Origin: an uncultured Clostridia bacterium
Lineage (GTDB): Bacteria > Bacillota > Clostridia > Christensenellales > Borkfalkiaceae
Length of the DNA: 64,000 bases
Direction: 5' to 3'
Assembly (NCBI GenBank): GCA_944368925.1
Contig: CALVXG010000011.1
Span: 17,083-81,082, forward strand
Position 1 is the first letter of the stretch; each line of letters starts with the position of its first letter. Made by a program: the position numbers and the translations under genes. Positions 20,128-28,698 of the stretch are shown in pieces. The notes beneath the pieces are model-generated. The model saw only the letters and a program-made list of their open reading frames with translations, was not told the DNA's origin and did no database searches.

Positions 20128-21944
20128 GCACTGTACCTGTAATTCATCCGCCCTATCGGTGCGCTGTCGCCATAGACATAGTAACTCATAATATCTTCCG
20201 GCTCCTGCACATTATCCGACACTTTGAAATCAATCGTGAAATCTCCCTTCAGTCCCAACGCTTTCAGAGGAATCTCCACTATCATTCTGTTTCGCTCCGT
20301 ATAATACCGCACGTCTGCCGCTTTTTCAAATAAAGCTCCGTTTCCCGTTGCTCTTTCCAGGCTCGTTGTGCCGTCATTCGAAGGATACCTGTTCACAACA
20401 AAATCATACCCCTCCCAGGTCTCACTCACACCGCGATTGGTATTGATCAGTATATTCATCCAGGTAAGATCCCCTTCCTCATGCGCCGTAATATCGTTCT
20501 TCGTCTCAACCATGATGTACAGCTTCCCGTCTGCCGAGTTCATTACCCGAACACGCGTAATATCATTGCGCGCCGTATCGTCGTAATAATGCACACTCTT
20601 GGAAAATCCCATATAGTCGCGCACGATCACCTCGTCTTCCGGATCGCGATACGTCTGTCCGAAACCTTCCCATTGTCTGTCCGCAAGATACAATCCGAAT
20701 TTTTCGGGCTTTCTGTTTTCATAGCCGTATACCGGGTTGTCGTTCAAAGCCCGCATGTTGCGGATCAGCTGCAGATAAAAGCTGTCTTCGTATCCGCCCT
20801 TCATCATTTCGACATCCCTGGAAAATTCACGCGTCACCGAATCCACAAACATCGGCTCACCCGGCCGCGTATTGTGTTGCAATTTCTGCGCAATCCACTC
20901 GTTCCAGCTCGTCACCATGATATATTGCAAAGACTCTTTATTTTCCAGAGCAGTCCTCCATTCATATTCGAAATTCAGACCTTCGTTCGCCTTTTCAGGT
21001 TTGTTTTCATACTCGTCGTGATCATATCCGCGCCCGTAATTCTTCGCTTTGTCCACAAATGTCGCTCCCGGCCTCACTGAATCGGAAAAAGGCATGCCCG
21101 CATGCTGTGATACCGAAACGCTCATCGCTCCTCCGAAATTCGTCTGCGGATACGTCAGATCGATCCAGGGCATCCCTTCTGTCAGCGTATTTCCCGCAGG
21201 CCAGATACGATCCTGTATGTCAAAAAATTCTTTGATCTCTTCCGAAAGTGCTTCCGTCCCCCGTCCGAGATAATCCCCCGCGGACGGATCTTCGCTCCTG
21301 TCCCAACCGATGATCATCGGCTTTCCGTTCGGAGAAAACCATACGTCTTTGCAAAATCCCTGCGAATACAGCTCCTCGTATAAATGTGTGATCGTCGTGC
21401 AGGATTGTGAACTGCAATAAAATACCACTTCCGGTACCTTCCAGCCCGCTTTTTTGTATTCGCTGAGGATGGGAAGCAGTTTTCTCCAGGTGGAATCGTA
21501 TGTGAAGCCGTTCGTCGCATCCAAAAATAAGAAGTCGATGTCCGCATAGATAAACAGCTCTACATGTTTGCGCAAAACCCATTCGTCCTCTATGTTGTAG
21601 TAGCCGTACAGCGGCTCTCCCCAAAAATGAAATGCGTCCGCCGTCGTGTTCCCCGGATATTGCCAGAACGCTTCCAGATCTTTTTCCATCTCTTTGGTGA
21701 TGTCATATACCTGCGCGTCCGGGGAATTTTGCCATAAAAAGTAGAAGATACCGACATATTGGTCTCTCCTTTCAGGAGACTCGACCGAAAAACTGCGCCC
21801 GAATACGTCTGTCGCCACCGTGTTGCGCACCGTAAAATCAAAATCCGACGCATAGGACGTTTCTCCCTTTCTCGCACAGCCCGCAAACCCTGCCGCCGAC
21901 AAGAGCAACACCGCCGACACAAGCAATGCACAGATCTTCTTCAT
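20124..21944 (-). CDS. GH99/GH71-like glycosidase lipoprotein with CBM9-like domain
   Basis: 606 residues. The lipobox is FAGC at about residue 22. The barrel opens with YVGIFYFLW and contains FHFWGEPLYGYYNIEDEWVL, DFLFLDATNGF and the family-typical YIMVTSWNEWIA, as in GH99, GH71 and WbsX-type proteins, which act on mannose- or glucose-rich chains. A CBM9-like sandwich closes the protein (about 450-606; YYDDTARNDITRVRV, ending SAPIGRMNYRY). It should face outside, tethered to the membrane next to the ABC transporter. Two paralogues with the same layout lie at 28697 and 30513. Endo- or exo-activity is not decided. Confidence 0.78.
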   Translation of the reverse strand: MKKICALLVSAVLLLSAAGFAGCARKGETSYASDFDFTVRNTVATDVFGRSFSVESPERRDQYVGIFYFLWQNSPDAQVYDITKEMEKDLEAFWQYPGNTTADAFHFWGEPLYGYYNIEDEWVLRKHVELFIYADIDFLFLDATNGFTYDSTWRKLLPILSEYKKAGWKVPEVVFYCSSQSCTTITHLYEELYSQGFCKDVWFSPNGKPMIIGWDRSEDPSAGDYLGRGTEALSEEIKEFFDIQDRIWPAGNTLTEGMPWIDLTYPQTNFGGAMSVSVSQHAGMPFSDSVRPGATFVDKAKNYGRGYDHDEYENKPEKANEGLNFEYEWRTALENKESLQYIMVTSWNEWIAQKLQHNTRPGEPMFVDSVTREFSRDVEMMKGGYEDSFYLQLIRNMRALNDNPVYGYENRKPEKFGLYLADRQWEGFGQTYRDPEDEVIVRDYMGFSKSVHYYDDTARNDITRVRVMNSADGKLYIMVETKNDITAHEEGDLTWMNILINTNRGVSETWEGYDFVVNRYPSNDGTTSLERATGNGALFEKAADVRYYTERNRMIVEIPLKALGLKGDFTIDFKVSDNVQEPEDIMSYYVYGDSAPIGRMNYRYSA

Positions 21945-22819
21945 CCTTTTACCCCTCCTATCATGACGCCTTCGATCAGCTGCTTCTGGAATACAAAAAA
22001 CAATACGATCGGCGGAATGGAAAAGATCACCCCTACCGCCATTTTCGCTCCGATCTCCAGATTGGAACCCTCCGCAGTGCCGCGCACAAAACGCATATAT
22101 ATCCCGAACGCGAGTGTGTACATATTTTCATCGTTTATATATAGCAACGGGCCGAAATAATCGTTCCAGCATGAGTTGAATATACCGATTTCCATAAAGA
22201 TGAGTATCGGAAAACACAGCGGCAACGTTATGTGGAAGAAACGGCGGTATGCCGTCGCCCCGTCGATCATCGCCGCCTGATCCATCTCCCTCGGTATACT
22301 GCGCATAAACTGTATGATCAGAAATACCGATAATGCTCCGCCCCCGAAAAAATTCGGTACAATGAACGGCCAAAGCGTGTTCATCCACCCCAACTGGTTG
22401 TAGATGATGAACATCGGTATCTGCAATACCATTCCCGGCAGCATCGTCGTTCCCATCATCACCATGAACAACAGTTTCCTGCCGTGAAAGTCCAGTTTGG
22501 AAAACCCGTATGCGATCCAGGAAGATACCAGCGGATTCATGATCATCGCCACTACCATGATCAACAGAGTGTTACCGAGCCATTGCACCATCTTTGCGTC
22601 GAACAATCCTCTGTAATTCCCTAAATACAGCTCCACAGGGAAAAATTTCAGCGGCAGCGCCATCGATTGATCGTACGTCATGAAACTCTTATTCAGCATG
22701 TATACAACAGGGAACATGAAGAACACGGACACCAATACCAGCAACGTATAAATAAACGTCAGGTAAATCGCCTTCCTTACTTTTATACTCCGCAAATTTT
22801 TCGTCTTTGTCCCTTCCAT
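21941..22819 (-). CDS. Sugar ABC transporter permease, MalG-type
   Basis: 292 residues with six membrane segments. The EAA loop that contacts the ATPase is visible as MDQAAMIDGATAYRRFFHITLPLCFPI. The family is the CUT1 carbohydrate-uptake permeases. It starts one base after the stop of its partner permease and overlaps the lipoprotein start downstream by 4 nt. No ATPase gene is in the operon or window, so a shared MsmK-like ATPase encoded elsewhere is expected, as is usual for CUT1 systems in Gram-positive bacteria. Confidence 0.95.
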   Translation of the reverse strand: MEGTKTKNLRSIKVRKAIYLTFIYTLLVLVSVFFMFPVVYMLNKSFMTYDQSMALPLKFFPVELYLGNYRGLFDAKMVQWLGNTLLIMVVAMIMNPLVSSWIAYGFSKLDFHGRKLLFMVMMGTTMLPGMVLQIPMFIIYNQLGWMNTLWPFIVPNFFGGGALSVFLIIQFMRSIPREMDQAAMIDGATAYRRFFHITLPLCFPILIFMEIGIFNSCWNDYFGPLLYINDENMYTLAFGIYMRFVRGTAEGSNLEIGAKMAVGVIFSIPPIVLFFVFQKQLIEGVMIGGVKG

Positions 22820-23740
22820 TTACATATCCTCGCCAAATTGCACCCAACCGCTCGATTTGAAAATGCACGCAGTCAGTAATGCTATGATCACAAACAATAC
22901 CCACGCCAGCGCACACGCGTATCCCATATTGTAACTCTTGAAAGCTTCGAAATAAATCCTTACGCAGATAAAATCCAGTGAATTTTCCGGCCCGCGCCCC
23001 GTATCTGTCATCAGGAACGATCCGAACGCTTGCAACGATCCTATGATGCTTGTAACCAAGTTGTAAAAAATCATCGGCGTACTCAACGGAAGTGTGATTT
23101 TGAAAAATACCACAAACGGATTTGCACCGTCTACCTTCGCCGCTTCATAGAGTGAAACAGGTATGTTCTTAAGTGCCGCAAGCCATAAAACCATTCCACC
23201 GCCGAGGCCCCACAATCCCATGAATATCATCGTGAACAGTGCCGTATCCGCCGACTGCAACCACTTCAACCGCGGTAATCCCAAAGTTTCAAAAATCTGA
23301 TTCATCAGACCGTAGTTCGGGTCAAATATGTTCGTCCATAAAAGCGCACCTGCGATCGCCGGTATGACGACCGGAAAATACACCAAAACCCTGAACCCGC
23401 TGATTCCCTTAATCTTCGCGTTCAGCAACACCGCCAGCATGTAAGACAGCACCAGCCCGAGCGGTACGCCGATCACCGCATTGAGAAACGTCACCCCGAA
23501 CGAATGAAAAATCGCATCCCCATCGATCGTAAAAATTTTTACAAAATTCTGAACGCCGATAAATTCGGATACATTCATCATATTGTAATTGTAAAAACTT
23601 AGCTGCATCGACTGGATGATCGGGTATATATTGAATATCGCCATACCCAGAATCAGCGGCAGCATGAAGGAATATCCGACAAGATCTTTCATCAGCAGCC
23701 GCTTGAACCTGGCTCGTGACCTCTCTGTTTTTAAAACCAT
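22820..23740 (-). CDS. Sugar ABC transporter permease, MalF/UgpA-type
   Basis: 306 residues from the ATG at 23740, which has AAGAGG about 9 nt ahead. An in-frame TTG at 23758 overlapping the upstream stop is the alternative. There are six membrane helices, with an EAA loop in SLYEAAKVDGANPFVVFFKITLPLSTP. It forms the channel with the MalG-type permease that follows. Ordinary length, unlike the fused permease at 33274-35229. Confidence 0.95.
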   Translation of the reverse strand: MVLKTERSRARFKRLLMKDLVGYSFMLPLILGMAIFNIYPIIQSMQLSFYNYNMMNVSEFIGVQNFVKIFTIDGDAIFHSFGVTFLNAVIGVPLGLVLSYMLAVLLNAKIKGISGFRVLVYFPVVIPAIAGALLWTNIFDPNYGLMNQIFETLGLPRLKWLQSADTALFTMIFMGLWGLGGGMVLWLAALKNIPVSLYEAAKVDGANPFVVFFKITLPLSTPMIFYNLVTSIIGSLQAFGSFLMTDTGRGPENSLDFICVRIYFEAFKSYNMGYACALAWVLFVIIALLTACIFKSSGWVQFGEDM

Positions 23741-23754
23741 CTTCAAACCTCTTA

Positions 23755-25233
23755 TCAATTGTGTTCCATTATATACTGAATGTCAGTATTCAGCTTCTTC
23801 AATTCCGCTTCATAATCAGGCTCTTCTTCTTTTGACAAGATAGAAGTAAATCCAGTGCACGCCGCCTCGTATACCTTCGCCTGCTGGCTCTGCGGCAGAG
23901 AATTCATAAAATCTACGGGCGTGAATCTGTCCGTATACAGAATAAACGCATCATTGTTGATGTCCGGAAATGCCTTTCTCCATTCCCACACTTCTCCGTT
24001 GTCATCCACTTCCGTCAGCATATGTTTGAGAACCGGTACCTGAGAACCCGATTTACCTAGGATCTGCTGCCCTTCTTCCGTAAACATAAACTGCATGAAC
24101 GCCCACGCTGCATTCGGATCTCTGCTGAACCGATACATCGCATACCCGTGAGACCCGCCGCCCATCTTCGGCGACGCCGGATCTGTTTCGTTGATCGCAG
24201 GGAACGGTGCTACGTCAAACTCTCCGTACAGGGGCGATGCTTCATCGTTCCATCCCACGATCGCGGGACGGCTCTGAAACTGGATCGCCGTGTTCTTCGT
24301 CGAAAGAGATTGCTGGTCTGAATACTTCGAATAGTGCAGTACGTTCATCACGTCCCATTGCATCTTCAAAGACGCCGCCACTTTTTCAATATTCCCCTCT
24401 TCTTCCAACACCAGATTCCCTTCGTCATCTATAATCTGCCCCCCGAACGCTTCCATGATCGGAAACATAGTCGCATCCCAGCCAATCGACATCGTAGCCA
24501 CCGACTTCCCTTGACTCGTGAGGCCTTTATCATCATAATTCTTCTTCAAAAGCGCACAGATCTCCATGAAATCATCCCAAGTCCAATCGTTCGCTTTCAC
24601 CTCGCGGAACGTTCCCGCATTCTCACCGTCAATAGGTGTATAACAGAACGTCATGTCTGCCGTCCCTTCGTTCCTGATCTCGATTTTCGCATCTTTAAAC
24701 TGCGCCGTGTTGAACAGTGTCACCACCTGGTCATAGTGCGTCGGCATCAGATACGCCGTCTCCACGCCTTCCTTATTGTTCGTCCTGCCCAACGAAAGTA
24801 TATCGTCGTTCAGATCGTCTTTCTCCAGCACCCCCTTCTCATAACTGTCTTCCAGGTAGGGATTCAGATCTTTCAATACTTCCCCCGATGCAAACGCAAG
24901 ATATGTTGAACTCGTAAAATATAAAATATCGGGCGTCGTTCCGCGCTTGGAAAGCTCCGCCTGCGTCCAGGTCAATACCGTCTGCTCGTCTGACTGGATG
25001 CGAGGTTTCACCTTTATGTTCGGATAATGCACGTTAAATGCCTTTATTAAATTATCCACATTATCCGCTTGTGCCAGAGATACGCCGATCTGTATCTCCG
25101 CCGTGTAATCTTTATCCAGTTTCGCGTTCACTTCTTGCTCTGTCTCTTTCAGACTGTTCGCTAACCCCATACGGCACCCGACTGCACCAAAACACAGAAC
25201 AAGACTCAGCAATACGATCAGAATCCTTTTCAT
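23755..25233 (-). CDS. ABC transporter solute-binding lipoprotein (family 1)
   Basis: 492 residues. The ATG at 25233 overlaps the previous stop (ATGA) and follows GGAGGAAGGTAAA. The signal peptide ends in the lipobox AVGC (Cys about residue 20). The body has the two-lobed family 1 pattern, with ILYFTSSTYLAF early and the late AAWAFMQFMFTEEGQQILGKSG that marks sugar-binding proteins of CUT1 transporters. It captures the oligosaccharide released at the surface for the two permeases just downstream. Confidence 0.95.
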   Translation of the reverse strand: MKRILIVLLSLVLCFGAVGCRMGLANSLKETEQEVNAKLDKDYTAEIQIGVSLAQADNVDNLIKAFNVHYPNIKVKPRIQSDEQTVLTWTQAELSKRGTTPDILYFTSSTYLAFASGEVLKDLNPYLEDSYEKGVLEKDDLNDDILSLGRTNNKEGVETAYLMPTHYDQVVTLFNTAQFKDAKIEIRNEGTADMTFCYTPIDGENAGTFREVKANDWTWDDFMEICALLKKNYDDKGLTSQGKSVATMSIGWDATMFPIMEAFGGQIIDDEGNLVLEEEGNIEKVAASLKMQWDVMNVLHYSKYSDQQSLSTKNTAIQFQSRPAIVGWNDEASPLYGEFDVAPFPAINETDPASPKMGGGSHGYAMYRFSRDPNAAWAFMQFMFTEEGQQILGKSGSQVPVLKHMLTEVDDNGEVWEWRKAFPDINNDAFILYTDRFTPVDFMNSLPQSQQAKVYEAACTGFTSILSKEEEPDYEAELKKLNTDIQYIMEHN

Positions 25234-26744
25234 TTTACCTTCCTCCAAAATTTTTTATATGAAAAGATCAATACCCCCGCCGCTATCAGCACGGATAAAC
25301 CTATCGCCACAACAAAAAATACGTTCGTCGGTTCGGAAAAAAATCCGGCTTCTTTCACCGCCGCTTCCGAATCCGCAAAATCATTGTCCGCCGGCAGTTC
25401 CGTCGGCCTCTTAAGCATAATCTTCAGATTTGCATACAAAAAGCCGTCTGTCATATCCTGCACACGAATCTCCTGCAATTGATATGCGCTCCCGCTGAAA
25501 ATTCTCTCCAGACATGCACTTCTGATCGTCAGTTCCTGCTTTTCCGCATCGTACGAATAATCTCCGCTTTGCAGCTGCGTTTCTCCGTAATACAAACCCG
25601 CTTTGTCTACCGGCATCTGTTTGTACTGCCAGACAAGATCCGTCTCTTCCCCCAAATAATAGTTTTTGATCGAATCCTCGCATTCCATCGGCTCCGCCGT
25701 CGAAACCCGAAGCTCCTGCGTCGTCCCCTGCGTCGTTCCGTTACTGAAAAACGAAAACATCAGATACGCTTTCCCGCCCGGAAAATCACTGCGCTTCCAG
25801 CGTACATTCTCATAAATTCCCCAAAAACTTGCATCGTTGATCGTGATCTTCGTATTCTCTTCCCCGATCTCAACCACAAATTTATCCAGAGAACTGCTCG
25901 TTCCCTGCCGATACGCACAGTTCGGAGACTCCCCGACATGATTCGGCTCCGTTATATACGTGATCCCGCCCGCTATAAATGCCTGGATCCCCAACGGCGC
26001 CGTGTCCGTCGATCCCGTAAACCTGAGATCGTATTTGCTCGTCCCGAATCCGAATCCGTATACGTCGTGCGACGCCTTTGCATAAAATACGATCGGCTTC
26101 GTAACGTCAAACCCTTCCGTCACCACGACCCGGTTGCGCGCACCGATCTGCCCGTATGCATCTCCCGCCGACCCGTTCGTGTACCTCTTGTCCGCAACTT
26201 CGATCCCGATACTGCCGTCCGTATTCCGCACCAGATCCATCTCTCCGTTTACAGCCGTCGTCATCAGTCCGCCCAGCTCGTTCTCCGCCGTCACTCCTTC
26301 ACGCACCGCACCGACCGTCACGCCCCCTGTGGACGTAACCGAAACTTCCGAAAGATCTATCTCTCCGTAATTTTCCCCCAGGTACGGCGCACTCATGACC
26401 CCGTCCACAAACACGACGTATACGTCACCGTCTTTGCGGACATTGATCTTGTGCTCCCCGACCATGGCCGTCGCTACCTCAAAATATGCGTCGGGCTTGA
26501 CGGGCGCATTCCCGTTTGCCGTATAATATACTTCGTATTGCGCGTCCCCGTTCACCTTCACTGTAATACCGTCCCCGTCTTTTCCGCTCGCTATGACGAC
26601 TTCGCCCGCTCCCGCTGCCGTAAAATCAATCTCTACCCCGCCGTCTGCATTCACAGGCATACCTGCGTCCGCCGCCACCGGACCGAACGCCGTCATGGTA
26701 CATACCGTAACCAGAAACAGTACCCAAATCAAAAATTTCTTCAT
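25230..26744 (-). CDS. Secreted, C-terminally anchored protein, first gene of the large operon
   Basis: 504 residues, signal peptide ending AADA, start at 26744 after GCGGAGGAAAG. The body is beta-rich: segments such as EVYYTANGNAPVKPDAYFEV, GFGFGTSKYDLRFTG and KFVVEIGEENTKITINDAS suggest one or two jelly-roll domains of unknown family. A single helix near the C-terminus (VFFVVAIGLSVLIAAGVLIF) is followed by YKKFWRKVK. Placed directly before the solute-binding protein, it may present substrate to the transporter. No enzymatic motif is seen and I do not assign a family. Confidence 0.75.
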   Translation of the reverse strand: MKKFLIWVLFLVTVCTMTAFGPVAADAGMPVNADGGVEIDFTAAGAGEVVIASGKDGDGITVKVNGDAQYEVYYTANGNAPVKPDAYFEVATAMVGEHKINVRKDGDVYVVFVDGVMSAPYLGENYGEIDLSEVSVTSTGGVTVGAVREGVTAENELGGLMTTAVNGEMDLVRNTDGSIGIEVADKRYTNGSAGDAYGQIGARNRVVVTEGFDVTKPIVFYAKASHDVYGFGFGTSKYDLRFTGSTDTAPLGIQAFIAGGITYITEPNHVGESPNCAYRQGTSSSLDKFVVEIGEENTKITINDASFWGIYENVRWKRSDFPGGKAYLMFSFFSNGTTQGTTQELRVSTAEPMECEDSIKNYYLGEETDLVWQYKQMPVDKAGLYYGETQLQSGDYSYDAEKQELTIRSACLERIFSGSAYQLQEIRVQDMTDGFLYANLKIMLKRPTELPADNDFADSEAAVKEAGFFSEPTNVFFVVAIGLSVLIAAGVLIFSYKKFWRKVK

Positions 26745-26766
26745 CTTTCCTCCGCTTTTTTTCTTA

Positions 26767-26794
26767 ATTATATAACAAATTTTATCTCATTCAA
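26767..26794 (-). promoter_or_regulatory. Promoter of the large glycan operon
   Basis: On the minus strand, TTGAAT (26794-26789), 16 nt, then a perfect TATAAT (26772-26767). It lies just before the ribosome site of the first operon gene at 26744. The -35 box is not perfect, which leaves room for activation by the AraC regulator upstream. Confidence 0.75.
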
Positions 26795-26826
26795 GCACTA
26801 TATTTACTTTATTAGTACTATATTAT

Positions 26827-26857
26827 AAAAGCGATCGGAATAACCCCGACCGCTTTT
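26827..26857. terminator. Bidirectional-looking hairpin terminator
   Basis: Arms AAAAGCGATCGG and CCGACCGCTTTT around a 7-nt loop (one mismatch), with U-tracts on both strands. It separates the operon promoter from the small membrane gene upstream. Confidence 0.6.
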
Positions 26858-26968
26858 TTCCATTTTTTTTAAAATTTTACCTTCTTTTTTCATATAAAAA
26901 AAACGTTCTGTACGAGCATTTTTCCCTTACGAGACAAAAAGGAAAGCGGCAACACGATCCCGTAGAGA

Positions 26969-27003
26969 TAAGCGGATAACGAAATCATTTCGTTATCCGC
27001 TTA
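26969..27003. repeat. Near-perfect palindrome in the 366-nt intergenic region
   Basis: Two 17-nt arms meet around a single central base (26986); the core of each arm is AGCGGATAACGAAAT or its complement. The U-tract is poor, so it may be an operator or a processed hairpin rather than a terminator. The rest of 26745-27109 is AT-rich DNA holding the promoter at 26767-26794 and the hairpin at 26827-26857; I see no gene there. Confidence 0.65.
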
Positions 27004-27109
27004 ATTTATGTCCGGCAAAACTCACAACTTCTTTATAAAAATTTAGCGATGATATACCTTTTTGTAATAAACAATCCACTAAAATCACAAATCTGCTATG
27101 TGTTTTTTA

Positions 27110-27487
27110 TCAAGGTATAAAAGAAACGATAAACAAAAAAAGATAAAAAACAGGAATAACGGAAGCTCCCCCAAAGAGCATCCAAAGAATATAATCAAAA
27201 CAAAATTTCCCCAATGGATTTAATATTGCTATTAATGTAATGAAAACACCGTAAAATATAACCAATATAACAGAAGGATATAGAATGCGTTGTTTTGGAG
27301 TAAATTCTTCTTTATCATAAAGTTGAAAATACATAAGAAAAATCGTATAGAAAAAGCAAGTAAATCCACACACTATATTAAGCCAATTTATATGTAATAA
27401 GATATAAAAACAAACAGAGAAAGCAGTGAATAAAACGCCTGAAACCATTATGAAAATTTGCTTTTTTGTAAAACCCTTATCTACCAT
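27110..27487 (-). CDS. Small hypothetical membrane protein, AT-rich
   Basis: About 125 residues from the ATG at 27487. The frame can be extended to a TTG at 27544, and neither start has a good ribosome site. Four hydrophobic segments are seen (FIMVSGVLFTAFSVCFYILL, IVCGFTCFFYTIFLMYF, VILVIFYGVFITLIAIL, VIPVFYLFLFIVSF). Base composition is clearly more AT-rich than the neighbours. No family is recognised. It lies downstream of the AraC gene and could be read from its promoter. Confidence 0.5.
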   Translation of the reverse strand: MVDKGFTKKQIFIMVSGVLFTAFSVCFYILLHINWLNIVCGFTCFFYTIFLMYFQLYDKEEFTPKQRILYPSVILVIFYGVFITLIAILNPLGKFCFDYILWMLFGGASVIPVFYLFLFIVSFIP

Positions 27488-27560
27488 GCAATACAAACTA
27501 TAAATTTTTACTGTTCTTCTATTATCCCTATGGGAACTTTGCAATCCGCCACGCCTTGTA

Positions 27561-28457
27561 TTACGTTTTCAGGTTCAGTCTCTTTCTGTACTCGTTCGGA
27601 GATACGTGCATATACTTACGGAATACTCTGCTGAAATAATTCAGATCGGAAAAACCGACGCTCCCCGCTATTTCCGTAATCGTACTTTTTCCGTCCGCCA
27701 GATAATACAGACTCTCCTGAATCCTGTAATAGTTCAGGTACTCAGTAAACGTCTTTCCGTTGACCTTTTTGAATAATTTGCACACGGACGACTTGGATAC
27801 GCCGAATTGCTCCGCTACGTTTTCCAGCGTTACCTCCGAATCAAAGTTGGTCTCTATATACTGAATGATGGAATCGTACAACTTATAACTCTGATGCCCC
27901 TGTACTTCTTTGCGCATCTCCGTTTTGAATTCGCGGAACGTACGCCCCAAAAATAAGTACAACAATCCCTTGATGATCAGTTCATACCCGTCCCGCTCGT
28001 TCTTCCGCTCCTCGATCATACGCTCGACCAGCATGTTTGTATCTCGATCGTTGCGTATCACTTTCGTCACGTTCAGTTTGCCCGTCACAAGAGGAATAAT
28101 ATAATTGATCTCCCCCGCATCCACATATTTACTTTCAAGAAAATTCAGATCGAATATAAAATTGTAAAACTCCGCATCCGTCGATACATTTTGCAATGCA
28201 TGACTCTCCCGAGGGATCACTATAAATACATCCCCCTCCTGCAATTTATAATTGGACGAATCGATCTGCAACGCAAACTTCCCTTTCGTGATATACCCGA
28301 TCTCCATCTCTTCATGTTCATGCAGATCTATCTCAAACCTGTGATTTTTGTCGCATACGAACCAGCTGTAATCGGAAAGCAGCTTTTTATTCTCAATATC
28401 GATCTCTTCATACTTCACACCCTGGGACGAACTGCCGGTAAATTTACTACGGAACAT
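27561..28457 (-). CDS. AraC-family transcriptional regulator
   Basis: 298 residues, ATG at 28457 after GAGGTGACCGCG. An N-terminal cupin (about 40-110; HEHEEMEIGYITKGKFALQI, GDVFIVIPRESHAL) should bind the sugar signal. The C-terminal AraC DNA-binding domain has two helix-turn-helices (TLENVAEQFGVSKSSVCKLF and SITEIAGSVGFSDLNYFSRVF) and ends PNEYRKRLN. It stands alone between the terminator of one glycan operon and the start of the other and most likely activates the operon beginning at 26744. Confidence 0.95.
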   Translation of the reverse strand: MFRSKFTGSSSQGVKYEEIDIENKKLLSDYSWFVCDKNHRFEIDLHEHEEMEIGYITKGKFALQIDSSNYKLQEGDVFIVIPRESHALQNVSTDAEFYNFIFDLNFLESKYVDAGEINYIIPLVTGKLNVTKVIRNDRDTNMLVERMIEERKNERDGYELIIKGLLYLFLGRTFREFKTEMRKEVQGHQSYKLYDSIIQYIETNFDSEVTLENVAEQFGVSKSSVCKLFKKVNGKTFTEYLNYYRIQESLYYLADGKSTITEIAGSVGFSDLNYFSRVFRKYMHVSPNEYRKRLNLKT

Positions 28458-28497
28458 ACCGCGGTCACCTCATTCTTTATTCATTTGTGTACTTATC

Positions 28498-28526
28498 ATT
28501 ATATTTCATGACTGCCTGTCTGTCAA
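28498..28526 (-). promoter_or_regulatory. Consensus sigma-A promoter of the AraC gene
   Basis: Minus strand TTGACA (28526-28521), exactly 17 nt, TATAAT (28503-28498). Both hexamers are perfect, so the regulator is probably made constitutively. Confidence 0.9.
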
Positions 28527-28663
28527 GGTATTTTTCTGTATGCTTCCCTCCCGCAAAATTTTCCTGCCTTTTGTGCTCTCTTGATCGCACAAAAAAATCC
28601 GTCCGACATTATTTTATTTTGAGCCGCAGTGTCCCGTCCGAAGTTCAGGGTAGCTTTATTGAA

Positions 28664-28698
28664 GAAAGATGCCGCGCATAGCGCGGCATCTTTCTTTT
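28664..28698 (-). terminator. Rho-independent terminator of the second glycan operon
   Basis: 14-bp perfect stem (arms 28664-28677 and 28681-28694) with a 3-nt loop, starting 3 nt after the stop of the last gene. A U-rich run follows on the minus strand. Confidence 0.85.
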
